Source of the DNA: an uncultured Bacteroidales bacterium
GTDB lineage: Bacteria; Bacteroidota; Bacteroidia; Bacteroidales; WCHB1-69
Direction of reading: 5' to 3'
DNA: 10,065 nt
Assembly: GCA_934699095.1 (NCBI GenBank)
Contig: CAKUVI010000014.1
Span: 1-10,065 of the forward strand
A program made the translations under genes and the position numbers. This document shows, piece by piece, positions 1 through 6,569 of this stretch (position 1 is its first letter; the number at the start of each line of letters is the position of its first letter). Under the pieces are notes generated by a model. It worked only from the letters and a program-made list of their open reading frames with translations, ran no database searches and was not told where the DNA came from.

Positions 1-3000
1 GTTGTAGGAGTCGGGAGTGTACCTGTTGTGTTTTGGCAATATTTCACAGGGGACGTAAACTCCACTGTAGGCTCCCAAATCGCGTACAGATAATCGTACG
101 GGTTGGCCTCGTCGGCGGCGACGGAGTCGGCTTGGGTGGTGGTGCCGTGTGCCGTGTAGATAGAACCGTTATAATCCAAGAAGTTGGGATTGCAATGGTC
201 TGTTGCCGTATCCGGCAAGGAGGTAGGAGCTGTGGGATTAGGGGTCTGTGTGGTAGCCACAACTTTCATCTTGTACCAGCCCTTGAAGGTGTAGCCAGGG
301 CGGTCATCTGGTGTGGGGATACTAACAGCTTGGTTGATACTTAAGGCCGCATCGTATCGGAGTGTATCACCGGAGCCATCGTTCGTGTACCATACAATAA
401 AGGTTGGGGTCTCTCTCTCTTTGAGTGTATAAACAGCCTTGAGTTGAATGGTATAGGATGTATCAGCATCAGGATCAGAGCCCACAATTGTTGTCTTAGC
501 GTCTGCTAGCAGCACTGTGAAATCACCGCCGGGGAAGACATTGATACCAGAAGAGACAAAAGCACCATTCTGCCACTTTTGCAAATCCCAATGGGAGAAT
601 ACAGAATCTGTAGGTGCCGTTGGGGCTGATTCGCCAATAGCAGTTGTGTTGTCCAAATACAATTTGTTATGTTGAGGACAGTTGGAGGCATTACTTCCGC
701 AAACATATTCAATGCCTATACCATTGGCTCCTTGCACAATTTTACGCCACTTGGCATACAAGTCCACTTTCTTGGTAATCCAAGGTCTATCATTACCTTT
801 CCACACTCCATTCGGAAATTGCACCAAGGTATCAGAACAATAAATCGTATCACCGTAGGTGTTACCCCATTTATTCATCTTATCTGTGAAATCAGTTTGC
901 TTATTATAATTCGAAAAGTATTGATAACTGTTATTAAAGTGCGTGTTTTCACTGAACACCACTGAAAGTTCTGGATCAGAGTACCAACCTACCCATTCAT
1001 AACCAGTACGCCTGCCAGTAGGGGCACTTAAATTGCCATTATAACTGATACGGAAGTTCATTTCTTGGTCATCACTACCCCAAAACAATGACGGATCTGT
1101 GCCAGCATTGGGATGAAGGAATATACGATATTGTATCTGACGCCACTTGGCATAGACAGTGATATCTTGATTAGGCATTGTGGTAAAGGTATAGGGCTGG
1201 GTGCAGGCTTTGTCAATAAACCATCCTTCAAACACAAATCCTGCATTTTGAGAAACTGGTTCATAATAATCATCTCCATTTTTGTTATATGATGACAAAG
1301 AGGATTGATATTGTATACCCGAAGCAGTGTATAATGAACCATGGTCTATTTCCTCCAATGGATTACCATTACCATCAACATAAGCACCATCCATATAAAT
1401 AATATTATAGGTTGCTCTCGTATAATACAATCTTAGTGTACCGCCATTGTTCACATTAGCTCGACCATTGACAAAAGCCGGATCCGATCCAAAATGATTA
1501 TAACCAGCCAAATCGACAAAATCTTCTGCCTCTGTAAAGAAATTGTACTTTGCAGGAATTGTATTGCCATATTTTACAAAATTTTTTCCATTAAATGTTC
1601 TATCAGCAGTTTGACCAGGTAGGGCTTCCACATAAAATTCCATATATTTTGTAGAAGCATCACTTGAATTGCGAGAGAATGTCACATTCTCAGCCGGCAT
1701 AACATCTATATACACAAGAACTTGATTAAAAGTATTAGAATTGTGAGGCTCCCATCTGTATTCTTCATTTCCATTAACAGAGATAGGAAAATTATTTCCA
1801 ATTGGTGCCTGATATTTTTCTTCAATGGTTTTATAAACTGTTCCGCTATTTTCATATCTCCTAAACGTAAGCGTATATGTTGTTCTTTCATAATAAACAT
1901 TCACCACTGCGGTTCCTTCGGGTTTAATCTTCACATTCTGGTCAAAATGATCCAAATGAAAACCTGTGTACTGTTTATTCTCACCATTTACGCGAGCATA
2001 AGCATTGTTGCCAGAACTTTGCTGCTGTACCGTATTAATAGTATTTCCTGGAGTTCCATTCAACTGGACATATTCTTTGAGATCATATCCGTCTCCTGTA
2101 ATATTTTCCAACCAAATCAACACTGTATATCCAGCAGTGGAAACTTGATTCCATTTAGCGTATACGGTATCTGTTGCAGTTAATTGTTGTCCAAATTGGA
2201 ATAAAGAACCCGTTGGATCTCCGTACTGTGTTGCCGGTTTACCTGTATACCAACCGTCAAAGGTATATCCGAGACGCGTCATAGTGAGAGTTGGCTGTTG
2301 CGTCACTTGTCCTGCCAACACAAAATCTGGAGCCTTGTAAGTAGCACCCTTACCATTCTCCTCATATACCAACCAATATCCCTGCGGCAAATATGGGACA
2401 AACACCACATCTCCTGTAATAACAATATCTGTGTTATTCTTATACAGACTATCGGTCACGTGTCCTACAACAGAGGATTCATACCCATCATCAACATACC
2501 ATCCCAACAGGGTGTGCTGGTCATCCAAATCAAAATTTTGTAAAACCGTATAGTCTCTTTGCGTCACATTGGTTGGTTCCAAATAATTATACGAGTTCAA
2601 CACTGCACCATGGTTATCCAAATAGGTAACTGTAAACGAAGAATAGAGGAGGGCATAGAAGTACATGGTATCACCCTCATTCACAGCACTGCCCAATCTG
2701 GTCTTCACGGCCGCGCGCACACCTTCAATAGTCTTGGAAGAGGCAGCGTCGTCAACCGAATAGGTATAATGGCCATGGGGGCCTTGGTACCATCCACGGA
2801 AAACCCATTTGGAATGATCATATGTGCCAGCACCGGGATCATACAAAATCTTTTTAAATAATGTGTCATTCGGGTCAGTCGAATCTAAATCGTTCTGCTT
2901 CACCATAATGGTAGTAGTTTCGCCATTGGCTTGCACAAACGTCACCGCCAAACGGGCATCAGCACCACTCTCCGCCACAATATACACCGAGAAGCTTTGA

Positions 3001-3464
3001 GCCGGGAAGGTGATGGTGTGGTTGGTCGGGGAGACCGTGGCCACGAACTCGTTGCCGTTGGCGCCCTCATGGTAGACGTCCAGCAGCTCACCGTCCGCAA
3101 AGTCGGGGTCGGTAATGGAGACCATCACAGGCGCGCCGCCGGCCGGCTGCCACTCGGCTGTGCCGTTGGTGATGGTGATGTCGTAGGCGCCCTTCACCTG
3201 CTTGCCCTGCGGCAGGGTGCGCTGCACCTTGGTGGCCTGCACCTTCGCGCTCTGCGGCATACCGCCCTTCAGAGTCATCGAGACACTCGGGGCCTTCTTC
3301 ACCGCGCAGCTCTTCACGCTCTGCGCAGCCGCGTCTAAACTGATTCCTGCTACCATAAGCAGCATAGCCGCCACCATGGTGCATGCACGCAAGACACGCG
3401 TGAAGCGGCCTTGCTTACTTTCTACTTTGTTGCCCTTTTCAGAGCAGGTTGTAAAATTGTTCAT
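1..3464 (-). CDS. Large secreted repeat protein with Listeria-Bacteroides (InlB B) repeats, 3' end beyond the window
   Basis: I read this frame codon by codon from the ATG at 3464 to the left edge: 1154 codons with no stop, so the C-terminus is missing. Residues 20-49 look like a signal peptide with a long basic n-region (FTRVLRACTMVAAMLLMVAG, then DAAAQS). Residues 90-165 form a beta domain (YDITITNG..PVMVSI..VYHEG..ITFPAQSFSVYIV) resembling modules of Gram-positive wall proteins. InlB-B-type units follow: GYTFDGWYTG (399) to YAKW (435), GFVFEGWFID (742) to YAKW (771), GYEWVGWYSD (821) to YAKW (903), GYTFKGWYKM (1057) to YAIW (1127), plus weaker GWY units near 224 and 321. Residues 445-690 hold two longer beta repeats with YYERTTYTLTF and YYTRATYNIIY. 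A new domain seems to begin at 1132. The role is probably surface adhesion or display, and export by T9SS is plausible, but the sorting region is not in view. It has its own promoter and leader. Confidence 0.9.
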   Translation of the reverse strand, partial: MNNFTTCSEKGNKVESKQGRFTRVLRACTMVAAMLLMVAGISLDAAAQSVKSCAVKKAPSVSMTLKGGMPQSAKVQATKVQRTLPQGKQVKGAYDITITNGTAEWQPAGGAPVMVSITDPDFADGELLDVYHEGANGNEFVATVSPTNHTITFPAQSFSVYIVAESGADARLAVTFVQANGETTTIMVKQNDLDSTDPNDTLFKKILYDPGAGTYDHSKWVFRGWYQGPHGHYTYSVDDAASSKTIEGVRAAVKTRLGSAVNEGDTMYFYALLYSSFTVTYLDNHGAVLNSYNYLEPTNVTQRDYTVLQNFDLDDQHTLLGWYVDDGYESSVVGHVTDSLYKNNTDIVITGDVVFVPYLPQGYWLVYEENGKGATYKAPDFVLAGQVTQQPTLTMTRLGYTFDGWYTGKPATQYGDPTGSLFQFGQQLTATDTVYAKWNQVSTAGYTVLIWLENITGDGYDLKEYVQLNGTPGNTINTVQQQSSGNNAYARVNGENKQYTGFHLDHFDQNVKIKPEGTAVVNVYYERTTYTLTFRRYENSGTVYKTIEEKYQAPIGNNFPISVNGNEEYRWEPHNSNTFNQVLVYIDVMPAENVTFSRNSSDASTKYMEFYVEALPGQTADRTFNGKNFVKYGNTIPAKYNFFTEAEDFVDLAGYNHFGSDPAFVNGRANVNNGGTLRLYYTRATYNIIYMDGAYVDGNGNPLEEIDHGSLYTASGIQYQSSLSSYNKNGDDYYEPVSQNAGFVFEGWFIDKACTQPYTFTTMPNQDITVYAKWRQIQYRIFLHPNAGTDPSLFWGSDDQEMNFRISYNGNLSAPTGRRTGYEWVGWYSDPELSVVFSENTHFNNSYQYFSNYNKQTDFTDKMNKWGNTYGDTIYCSDTLVQFPNGVWKGNDRPWITKKVDLYAKWRKIVQGANGIGIEYVCGSNASNCPQHNKLYLDNTTAIGESAPTAPTDSVFSHWDLQKWQNGAFVSSGINVFPGGDFTVLLADAKTTIVGSDPDADTSYTIQLKAVYTLKERETPTFIVWYTNDGSGDTLRYDAALSINQAVSIPTPDDRPGYTFKGWYKMKVVATTQTPNPTAPTSLPDTATDHCNPNFLDYNGSIYTAHGTTTQADSVAADEANPYDYLYAIWEPTVEFTSPVKYCQNTTGTLPTPT

Positions 3465-3712
3465 GTGTTTGAAATTTATTATTACTTAATTATTATTATC
3501 CAATTTTTTGAGTTTTTCCGTCCCTTCCAACAAACAACCATCCCTTTTCGGAATTTTTCGGAGAAATTTTGCAAATTTCGGAGTACCCCATACACGTCCT
3601 ACAACAGAAGAAAGCACAGACCGCAGTCTGCCGCTTCCCTTGTAAAACAGGGCTTTTCCGAAATGAGGCACGAGATTGTGAGTGTGTTGTTAGTTCAGTA
3701 TCGTCATTCATG
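3465..3712 (-). promoter_or_regulatory. Long 5' leader of the repeat surface protein
   Basis: If the promoter at 3713-3742 is used, the transcript has about 240 nt before the ATG at 3464, unusually long for this window (other leaders are about 18-40 nt). On the plus strand it holds three TTTCGGA copies at 3546, 3556 and 3576, spaced 10 and 20 bp. The last two flank a perfect hairpin (GAAATTT/AAATTTC, 3563-3579). Another hairpin, CAGAC/GTCTG, is at 3617-3630, and a weaker CCCT/AGGG pair is at 3638-3653. The bases before the ATG are AT-rich with no Shine-Dalgarno site. Two overlapping minus-strand frames (61 and 71 codons) exist here but show no recognisable domain. I recognise no known riboswitch. 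Confidence 0.4.
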
Positions 3713-3742
3713 CAAAAATATCAATTTATTTAAACCAAACAA
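3713..3742 (-). promoter_or_regulatory. Bacteroidota-type promoter for the repeat surface protein
   Basis: On the minus strand TTG (3742-3740) is followed by exactly 19 bases and then TATTTTTG (3720-3713), matching the Bacteroidota -33/-7 consensus (TTG, N19-20, TAnnTTTG). It points at the surface-protein gene, with a start of transcription near 3706. This is the best-matching promoter in the window; a second promoter nearer the ATG cannot be excluded. Confidence 0.6.
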
Positions 3743-3993
3743 GTCCCTTTTTGGTCCTTTTTAGTTCTAAAGGCATCTATCCCCCGGCCCGTTCGCCTAA
3801 ACCCGCCTAAAACAGGCGATTTCCGAAAAACCAAAAGTTATCAACAGGAATTAAACAACAGCTGTTAATAAAATGTTAATGTGGAGACATGCCATGGCGC
3901 GTCTCCACATTGCACATAGTGCGCATGGGGGCAACCGCGGGAATTCACGGCATTCAGACACAAATCCTGGCGGGATGCTGCTGGCCACATAGC
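3743..3993. other. Intergenic stretch without a gene, with small hairpins
   Basis: No plausible coding frame is seen. Contents: CGCCTAAA written twice (near 3794 and 3804), the second forming a hairpin with AGGCG (3804-3818, loop AAAAC); a TTTCCGAAA palindrome at 3820-3828, identical to one at 3655-3663; the large palindrome listed separately at 3878-3911; and directly after it a small GCAC-ATA-GTGC hairpin at 3912-3922. A 39-codon plus-strand frame starting near 3873 has no support. Confidence 0.5.
3878..3911. repeat. REP-like palindrome, GAGAC-N12-GTCTC type, copy 1
   Basis: A 34-nt near-perfect palindrome centred between 3894 and 3895. The outer arms ATGTGGAGAC (3879-3888) and GTCTCCACAT (3901-3910) pair fully, the core GCCATGGC (3891-3898) is itself a palindrome, and only the 3889/3900 pair mismatches (3890/3899 is a wobble). 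GAGAC (3884) and GTCTC (ending 3905) are separated by exactly 12 bases, as in the two copies near 9917 and 9961. No T-run follows on either strand, so it is not an obvious terminator. It sits between one gene's terminator and the next gene's promoter. Confidence 0.7.
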
Positions 3994-4024
3994 CAAAGAG
4001 GCAACGCTGTGCGTTGCCTCTTTG
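3994..4024 (-). terminator. Rho-independent terminator of the T9SS-sorted protein gene
   Basis: A perfect 14-bp stem, CAAAGAGGCAACGC (3994-4007) with GCGTTGCCTCTTTG (4011-4024), closed by a 3-nt loop, lies 30 nt past the stop of the minus-strand gene at 4055. The only T's on the 3' side are inside the stem (TCTTT), so the free U-tract is weak, but the stem is the strongest in this gap and is placed as a terminator would be. Confidence 0.7.
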
Positions 4025-4054
4025 CTGAAATATTAATGTTATGTGTTCGAAAAA

Positions 4055-5866
4055 TTAACGTTTGATGAATTTAGTGGTTACGCTCTTGTTCCCGTCGGAG
4101 AGGCGAACGAAATATTGTCCGGCGGCAAGCGAGCCAACGCCTAACTGGATATTGCCATCCTCTATCCTTTCTGATGCAACAAATTTGCCGTTAATGTCAT
4201 AAACAGCTATGTTGGTAACCTTGAAATCTGGATTCTTAAGTGTTATATTCAACTGTGAAGCAACCGGGTTAGGAGAAATCACAACGTCGCTCTCCTTGAT
4301 ATAATCATTAATTCCAGTAGTCACAACATCACTGGCGTCGCGTGGAATCAGATAGTAAGCGCCATAGCTTATCTTGTTCACGCCAAGCAGATCAACAGGA
4401 GTTGTAGGAATAGCCTCGCCGGTAAGCCCTGGCATGTTATAGAAGTGAATCCAAACGCCATTGCCGCTAACACCATTCTGGGTGAGGGTGTATTTAGAAC
4501 CGTTGGCAAAAGTACCGGTTTCGTTGAACGTAACACCTTCCATGCTGATGAGCTCGCACTGATGAGCGTTCATATAATCAACATCCTGCATGTCGCTAAC
4601 CGTAACTGTCAACGGGGTAACCTCATTGTAAATTGTGATTGCCTCTGCCGTATATGGCTCAGTCACTGCAAATTGAAGCAAACCATAGTAATCGGTGAGA
4701 GTGCCATAGATATCCTTGATCTCGTCGCCTACTACCAAATCGGTGGTGATAAGGTGATTGTTGTCGTCAATAACGATGGCGCCAGTCTCATCCTGAATGA
4801 AAATCTGGTGACGATATGAATCGTTGATTCCGGTAACTATCACACTGCCAGTAAGCTTGTAAACATCGCTACCGAAATGTGTGCCGTCAATGTCCAGGTC
4901 GGCTGTCCATTTTTCACGCAAAGCGGCAATATTTGCCACATGGAATTCCTGTGCGACACCGTAATTGAAATTGATGGTGTCGGGAACCATCACATTGCCG
5001 GCCAAATCTTCAATGTTAGTCACATACAATGCATAAGACTCCCCTTCAATGAGTTCCGGATTGAGACTGAGAGTCACTGTTGTGCCGTCAAGGGTTGCGC
5101 TTGTTATGTCAATACCCTCAAGACTATAGTTATCCGTCTCCTCTGCTATTGATTGGTCAATCTGTTCGTTGAAAAGAAGCTTAATCGTGGTGTTGTTCTC
5201 GATGGAGTGTGACAATATCTTTGGAGGATAGATGTCTGGACCGTTGTTGTTTGCTCTGAACACAACATTGTCGAGGCGGTTGTTACCACTGCCAGAAGTG
5301 CAGCCATCAACTGTAAGCTTGATATAGACATTTTCAGCATCGTTGAGTTCAGTCACAGCTGCAAAACTCACCTCACGAAGAGTGTAAGTGGTCACATTAG
5401 TGCCTTTAACTGTATCCAGCAATGTGAAATTCTGTCCATCTGTGCTGTAATACCATATATGGACCTTATAACCTGTGGCGCTGCTGCGTTGAGCATAAGA
5501 AAGCTGCAGGTCTTGATAGCCACTCATTGAAAACTTGAAAACGACAGACTTGCCGTTGGCGGTGGTGTTCACGATAGCCAGATCCTTTGAGTTTGACGGA
5601 GTCGGACGGGGGTCGTTGAGCGTTGTCCCGCCGAAGGCGTTGATTTCAGGGTTTGTCTGGTTATTGAAATCATCTGAGCCGTTGGTGCCGTCGGCATATA
5701 AGGTGCCGGCGCCCCAGTCTTCGTTAGACGCAATGACTTTCTCGGTGTTGGAAGCACCGCTATTGGCGCCCGTGAGACCGTCGAACGTCCACCCCACTAC
5801 GATGTCTTGCGAAAAGCCAGCCATCACAAAGGCGGAAAGCAAAAGAAGTAAAGATATCTTTTTCAT
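4055..5866 (-). CDS. Secreted multidomain beta protein with T9SS (Por) C-terminal sorting domain
   Basis: The ATG at 5866 gives 603 residues. A frame two codons longer begins with TTG at 5872, but the ATG with MKKISLLLLLSAFVMAGFSQ is a clean signal peptide and is preferred. Domains: residues about 20-205, a beta-sandwich of the jelly-roll or carbohydrate-binding sort (VVGWTFDG .. LSYAQRSSATGYKVHIWYYS .. RLDNVVF); 213-302, an SbsA/CopC-like Ig domain (PPKILSHSIENNTTIKLLFN .. LAGNVMVPDTI); about 318-515, an OB-fold region like DUF5689/YhcR modules (KLTGSVIVTG .. IFIQDETGAIVIDD .. VGDEIKDIYGTLTDYYGLLQ); 527-603, a type A sorting domain (VVISPNPV .. IAVYDINGKFV .. LAAGQYFVRL .. TTKFIKR). It should cross the outer membrane through T9SS and be released or anchored. 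No catalytic motif is visible, so substrate and activity are unknown. It stands alone, with its own promoter and terminator. Confidence 0.92.
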   Translation of the reverse strand: MKKISLLLLLSAFVMAGFSQDIVVGWTFDGLTGANSGASNTEKVIASNEDWGAGTLYADGTNGSDDFNNQTNPEINAFGGTTLNDPRPTPSNSKDLAIVNTTANGKSVVFKFSMSGYQDLQLSYAQRSSATGYKVHIWYYSTDGQNFTLLDTVKGTNVTTYTLREVSFAAVTELNDAENVYIKLTVDGCTSGSGNNRLDNVVFRANNNGPDIYPPKILSHSIENNTTIKLLFNEQIDQSIAEETDNYSLEGIDITSATLDGTTVTLSLNPELIEGESYALYVTNIEDLAGNVMVPDTINFNYGVAQEFHVANIAALREKWTADLDIDGTHFGSDVYKLTGSVIVTGINDSYRHQIFIQDETGAIVIDDNNHLITTDLVVGDEIKDIYGTLTDYYGLLQFAVTEPYTAEAITIYNEVTPLTVTVSDMQDVDYMNAHQCELISMEGVTFNETGTFANGSKYTLTQNGVSGNGVWIHFYNMPGLTGEAIPTTPVDLLGVNKISYGAYYLIPRDASDVVTTGINDYIKESDVVISPNPVASQLNITLKNPDFKVTNIAVYDINGKFVASERIEDGNIQLGVGSLAAGQYFVRLSDGNKSVTTKFIKR

Positions 5867-5910
5867 ATTCAATATATTTTATTAACAAAAAACATTTAAT
5901 TTCTGAGCTG

Positions 5911-5918
5911 CAAAAATA
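5911..5918 (-). promoter_or_regulatory. -7 box (TATTTTTG) for the T9SS-sorted protein gene
   Basis: TATTTTTG followed by CAGC reads towards the gene at 5866 and would give a leader of about 38 nt. The spacer carries an A8 tract (T8 on the plus strand, 5923-5930). The expected -33 TTG is only matched as TGA (5940-5938), so the upstream box is weak. Confidence 0.55.
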
Positions 5919-5930
5919 ATACTTTTTTTT

Positions 5931-6137
5931 GATGTATTCACTGTCTCATTTTTTTAAGGCAACTGTTTTCATGTTGACGATGCAAAAATCCCACGTCTTC
6001 GCATTTTCCATTGTCAAATTGACCCCGGCCTCAAATCACCCATTCTAAATAGAAGGGGAAATGCAATTGGTGCAATTAAATCGTAGGTTTTTGTTATTCA
6101 GGCAGATTACTTTGCAGGAAACTTATTCGTTAATTTG
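5931..6137. other. Intergenic stretch without a recognised feature
   Basis: No coding frame, RNA gene or strong promoter is evident. Minor items are a second T-run (T7 near 5950), a TGCAATT direct repeat (6062 and 6071) and a short TTCTA-AA-TAGAA palindrome near 6045. Confidence 0.4.
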
Positions 6138-6251
6138 AATCCCCTGAAGGGGATTGAATTTTGGCTGGGGAATCTTTTCCATCCTACCGGGCTTTATCCC
6201 CTGACGGGGATTAATTGATTGAAAATATTGGCTGCTCTCTCCTTTGGAGAG
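6138..6251. repeat. Cluster of three short palindromes (CCCCTGAnGGGG twice, then CTCTCC-TTT-GGAGAG)
   Basis: AATCCCC-TGAA-GGGGATT lies at 6138-6155 and ATCCCC-TGAC-GGGGAT at 6196-6211, 57 bp apart and differing by one base in the loop. Each is followed by TTGGCTG (6161 and 6228). A third inverted repeat, CTCTCC-TTT-GGAGAG, is at 6237-6251. These look like REP-type intergenic repeats. None has a T-run that would make it an obvious terminator. Confidence 0.6.
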
Positions 6252-6272
6252 TTTGTTAGTTGTTTCGCACGT

Positions 6273-6308
6273 GGGCTGGGCTGGCCGACATTGGGGGGGG
6301 GGGCGGGG
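6273..6308 (+). repeat. G-rich segment with an 11-G homopolymer
   Basis: GGGCTGGGCTGG (6273-6284) is followed by a run of 11 G (6293-6303), one C, and four G (6305-6308). The run is the longest homopolymer in the window and lies about 220 bp before the rocD promoter. It could form a quadruplex on the plus strand or vary in length by slippage. No coding sequence crosses it. Confidence 0.8.
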
Positions 6309-6372
6309 TCGCCGTGAATGGCGGATGCGTTACAACAGAGCGGGCGGGCTTTAATGTCGGCTTGATTTTTTG

Positions 6373-6464
6373 GTTACTTTTTACATAAACTGCTCTCGAT
6401 CGGAAAAGCAAGCTAGCTTTCTTTTCTCTCGCTTTACCGCAGTTTTGATCAAGCAAAAAGTAAC
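6373..6464. repeat. 92-bp imperfect inverted repeat upstream of rocD
   Basis: Nested arms share one axis: GTTACTTTTT (6373-6382) with AAAAAGTAAC (6455-6464), AAACTGC (6387-6393) with GCAGTTT (6439-6445), GAAAAG (6403-6408) with CTTTTC (6421-6426), and the central palindrome AAGCTAGCTT (6410-6419), 28 pairs in all. The outer arms resemble a GTTACTTTTT...AAAAAGTAAC motif I recall as frequent between Bacteroidota genes. Function unknown: it may be a REP/MITE-like element, an RNA structure or an old terminator. Frames on both strands across it are by-products of its symmetry. Confidence 0.7.
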
Positions 6465-6521
6465 ATTTAAATTGCATAACAAAAACCTGCATTTTTATTA
6501 TGCAACAATAAAAAAAATTAT

Positions 6522-6529
6522 TATCTTTG
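6522..6529 (+). promoter_or_regulatory. -7 box (TATCTTTG) of rocD
   Basis: TATCTTTG followed by C fits the Bacteroidota -7 consensus and would start transcription near 6536, leaving a leader of about 34 nt before the rocD ATG. The -33 position has no clear TTG. The leader is AT-rich with no Shine-Dalgarno site, as usual for this phylum. Confidence 0.6.
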
Positions 6530-6569
6530 CGGTTCGAAAAACACTTTTTATCTAAAACAATTATAAATT

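Noticed and set aside
1722..2183. 153-codon plus-strand frame
   Set aside because: Lies opposite the continuous surface-protein frame and shows no recognisable domain.
2931..3384. Overlapping 135-codon plus and 98-codon minus frames in the GC-rich part
   Set aside because: High GC lengthens false frames; the third frame encodes the signal peptide and N-terminal domain of the surface protein.
3486..3711. Minus-strand frames of 61 and 71 codons in the surface-protein leader
   Set aside because: The longer one begins before the predicted transcription start; no domain is recognised and the frames overlap each other.
5867..5872. TTG at 5872 as start of the T9SS-sorted protein
   Set aside because: An ATG two codons later begins a standard MKK-type signal peptide, so the upstream TTG is unnecessary.
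6091..6114. Possible plus-strand promoter (TTG ... TTACTTTG)
   Set aside because: The -7 box lacks the TA at the required position and the spacing is too short; no gene follows at a fitting distance.
6138..6211. Possible minimal CRISPR array (two palindromic repeats, 57-bp pitch)
   Set aside because: Only two units, a short and imperfect repeat, diverged flanks, and no cas gene in the window.
6256..6555. Frames of 78 (minus) and 61 (plus) codons upstream of rocD
   Set aside because: Both run through the inverted repeat, one translates the G-tract as a proline run, and neither has a promoter or domain.
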